Of a stretch of 64,000 nt of DNA, positions 60,801-64,000 are shown in pieces. Under the pieces are notes generated by a model. That model was not told the origin of the DNA, did no database searches, and saw nothing but the letters and a program-made list of their open reading frames with translations. Numbering within the stretch: position 1 is the stretch's first letter; each line of letters opens with the position of its first letter. This DNA is from Megachile rotundata (lineage: Eukaryota > Arthropoda > Insecta > Hymenoptera > Megachilidae): NCBI RefSeq assembly GCF_050947335.1, contig NW_027473318.1, positions 4,154,001-4,218,000 on the forward strand, written 5' to 3'. Made by a program: the position numbers and the translations under genes.

Positions 60801-63800
60801 AATCACAATCATACGATCACAATCATACAATCACAATCATACAATCGCAATCATGCAATCACAATCATACAATCACAATCATACAATCACAATCATACAA
60901 TCACAATCATACAATCACAATCATACTATCGCAATCATACTATCGCAATCATACAATCACAATCATACAATCACAATCATACAATCGCAATCATACAATT
61001 ACAATCTCCCAAATACAATCTCCCAAATACAATCATACAATCACAATCATACAATCATAATCGTACAATGACAATCATACAATGACAATCATATAATCAC
61101 AGTCACACAATCACAATAATACAGTCACCATCATACAATCACAATCATACAATCACAATCATACAATCACAATCATGCAATCACAATCAAACAATCACAG
61201 TCATACAATTACAATCATACAATCAAAATCATACAGTCGCAATATTACGATGACAATCATAGGATCACAATCATACAATCACAATCATACAATCGCAATC
61301 ATACAATCACAATCATACAATCACAATCATACAATCACAATCATACAATCACAATCATACAATCACAATCATACTATCACAATCATACAGTCACACTCAT
61401 ACAGTCACAATCATACAATCACACACATACAATCACAATCATACAATCACAATCATACAATCACAATCATTCATTCACAATCATACAATCGCAATCATAT
61501 AAATACGATCTCCCAAAAACACTGACACAATCACAATCATACAATCACAATAATACAGTCACAATCATACAATCACTGTCATACGATCACAACCATGCAA
61601 GTACAATCTCAGAATCACAATCACACAATCACGATCATACAATCACAATCCTACAGTCACAATCATACAATCACAATCATACAATCACAATCATACAATC
61701 ACAATCATACAACCACAAACATACTGTCACAGTCGTACAATCACAATCATACAATCACAGTCATACAATCACAATCATACATTCACAACAATACAATCAC
61801 AATCATACAATCCCAATCATACAGTCGCAATCATACAATCACTATCATACAATCACAGTCATACTACCACTGTCATACAATCACAATCATACAATCACAA
61901 TTACAATCACAATAAGACAATCACACCCATAAGATAGCAATCATACATTTACATTCTCCCATACACAATCATAAAATCACAATAATACAGTCACAATCAT
62001 ACAATCACAATCATCAATTACAATCATACAATCACAATCATACATTCACAACAATATAATCACAATCATGCAAACGCAATCATACTGTCGCAATCATTCA
62101 ATCACTATCATATAATCACAGTCATATAATCACAATCATACAATCACAATCATACAATTACAATCATACAAGCATAATCCTGCAATCGCAATCATGCAAT
62201 AACAATCATACTATCACAATCATACAATCACAATCATACAATCACAATTATATAATCACAGTCATACGACCACAATCATACAATCACAGTCATACAATCA
62301 CAATCGTACAATCACAATCATACATTCACAACAATACAATCACAATCATACAATCGCAATCATACGGTCGCAATCATACAATCACAATCCTACAATCACA
62401 ATCATACAGTCGCAATCATACAATCACTATCATACAATCACAGTCATACTACCACAGTCATACAATTACAATCATACAATCACAATCATACAATCACTAT
62501 CATACAATCACAATCATACAATCACAAACATACTGTCACGGTCCTACAATCACAATCATACAATCACAATCATATAATGGCATTCATACAACAACAATCA
62601 TACAATCACAATCATAAAATCGCAATCATACAATCGCACTCATACAATCACAATCATACAATCACAATCATACAATCACAATCATTCAATCACAATCATA
62701 AAATCGCAATCATATAAATACAATCTCCCAAAAACAATCATACAATCACAATCATACAATTGCAATCATACAAGCACAATCCTACAGTCGCAATCATACT
62801 ATCCCAATCATACAAGCACTATCATACAATCACAATCATACAATCACAGTCATGCGACCACAATTATACAATCACAGTCATACCGTCACAATCATAAAAT
62901 CACAATCATACAATCACAGTCATACAATCACAATCATACAATCACAATAATACAATCACAAACATTCAAAAGCAGTCATGCAATCACAATCATACAATCG
63001 CAATCATCCAGTCGCAGTCATACAATCACAATCATAGAGTCACAATCATACAATCACAATCATACAATCACAATCATACAATCACAATCATACAATCACG
63101 ATCATACAATCGCAATCATATAAATACAATCTCCTAAAAACATTGATACAATCACAATCATACAATCACAATCATACTATCACAATCATACAATCACACT
63201 CATACAGTCACAATCATACAATCACACTCATACAATCATAATCATACAATCACAATCATACAATCACAATCATACAATCACAATCATACAATCACAATCA
63301 TACAAGCATAATCCTGCATTCGCAATCATGCAATAACAATCATACTATCACAATCATACAATCGCAATCATACAATCACAATCATATAATCACAGCCATA
63401 CGACCACAATCACACAATCACAATCATACATTCGCAATCATACAATCAAAATCATACAATCACAGTCATACTACCACAGTCATACAATTACAATCGTACA
63501 ATTACAATCTTACAATCACAAACATACAATCACATTCATACAATCACAATCATACAATCACAATCATACAATCACAATCATACAATCACAATCATACAAT
63601 TACAATCGTACAAGCATAATCCTGCAATCACAATCATGCAACCACAATCACGCAATCACAATCATAGAAGCACAATAATTCCATCACAATAATACAATCA
63701 CAATCATACAATCAGAATAATACAGTCACAGTCATACAATTACCATCATACAATCACAATCCTGCAATCGCAATCATGCAATAACAATCATGCTATCGCA

Positions 63801-64000
63801 ATCATACAATCACACTCTTAAAATCAGAATCATACAATCACAATCATACAATCACAATCATACATTTGCAATCATACAATCACAATCATAGAAGCGCAAT
63901 AATACAATCACAATAATACAATCGCAATCATACAGTCGCAATCATGCAATCACTATCGTACAATCACAGTCATATAATCACAATCATACAATCACAATCA
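57870..64000 (+). repeat. Long duplicated block, second copy, cut by window end
   Basis: This repeats 31661-37100 at 26,207 bp (26,263 bp between about 58620 and 60680). It has four extra units near 58620, lacks the 56-bp block that holds the first ATGCATTCACAACAATA unit of the earlier copy, and keeps about 644 bp between 63090 and 63810 that the earlier copy lost. The rare variant ACTCTTAAAATCAG near 63814 is shared only with 36963. The duplication continues past the window end. Confidence 0.88.

Larger units (their letters stand above)
1..64000 (+). repeat. 14-bp satellite array filling the whole window
   Basis: The unit ACAATCACAATCAT and its 1-3 base variants follow each other head to tail from the first base to the last, always in the same orientation. 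The consensus has 7 A, 4 C, 3 T and no G. Common variants are ACAATCGCAATCAT, ACAGTCACAATCAT, ACAATCACAGTCAT, ACAATCACAATAAT, ACAATTACAATCAT, ACAATCACGATCAT and the triple variant ACAATGGCATTCAT. Variants occur in fixed orders that recur kilobases apart, which defines higher-order repeats. No stretch escapes the 14-bp pattern. Roughly 4,570 units fit in the window. Satellite identity is seen directly; a heterochromatic location in a eukaryote is inference. I do not recognise the family by name. Confidence 0.97.

Noticed and set aside
1..64000. CRISPR array (short repeats at regular spacing)
   Set aside because: There are no spacers. The repeat units abut directly and vary by point changes, and no cas-like gene is present.
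1..64000. Telomeric repeat array
   Set aside because: The 14-mer lacks G clusters on either strand and does not resemble TTAGGG-type or known variant telomere repeats. There is no terminal structure in the window.
1..64000. G-quadruplex or i-motif forming array
   Set aside because: G (on the - strand) and C (on the + strand) occur only singly in the consensus, so runs of two or more needed for these structures are absent apart from rare variants.
1..64000. Hairpin or cruciform potential
   Set aside because: The consensus has almost no self-complementarity because the + strand lacks G, and no inverted copies were seen.
31661..64000. The 26.2-kb spaced duplication being purely an assembly error
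   Set aside because: The two copies differ by several unit gains and losses (near 32410/58620, 34422/60680, 36890-36960/63090-63810) and by point variants, which argues against simple duplication of the same reads. It cannot be fully excluded without read data.

Overview
All 64,000 bases are one tandem-repeat (satellite) array. It starts before base 1 and runs past base 64,000. The unit is 14 bp with + strand consensus ACAATCACAATCAT, which itself reads as two ACAATC hexamers plus AT. I found no unique-sequence island, protein-coding gene, tRNA, rRNA, transposon, CRISPR array or inverted segment. The array points one way throughout. The consensus has no G on the + strand (A 50%, C 29%, T 21%), so G and CpG occur only in variant units.

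An array of this length, purity and layered duplication is typical of eukaryotic heterochromatin (pericentromeric, subtelomeric or interstitial satellite). I do not recognise this 14-mer as a named satellite and cannot assign a species. Nothing suggests a bacterial or viral genome.

Layout, from diagnostic variant units used as landmarks (edges are approximate because they fall in consensus units). 1-7298: a block (1-1700), then a 2.5-kb unit present twice in tandem (2249-4780 and 4781-7298). 6855-13980: a second version of the first higher-order repeat, carrying an internal 1,676-bp tandem duplication. 13981-18970: a third, shorter version without that duplication. 18970-22900: a mosaic of smaller duplications (910, 546 and 504 bp). 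22900-28900: a 1,453-bp duplication and related blocks. 28900-31660: a bridge reusing earlier blocks. 31660-37100: a long block that reappears 26.2 kb later at 57870-64000. 37000-57800: a second higher-order repeat family, about three copies at 6,864 and 6,330 bp spacing, with nested 1,566-bp and 140-bp duplications.

The unit length is strictly kept. Duplication offsets equal whole numbers of 14-bp units once the recognisable 12-bp and 13-bp units between the paired points are counted. This is the pattern expected from unequal exchange or replication slippage in register.

All three + frames of the consensus are open and encode the same 14-residue peptide, TITIIQSQSYNHNH, while every - frame has stops. 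The many + strand open frames (up to 212 codons) are therefore by-products of the repeat, and I annotate none as genes.
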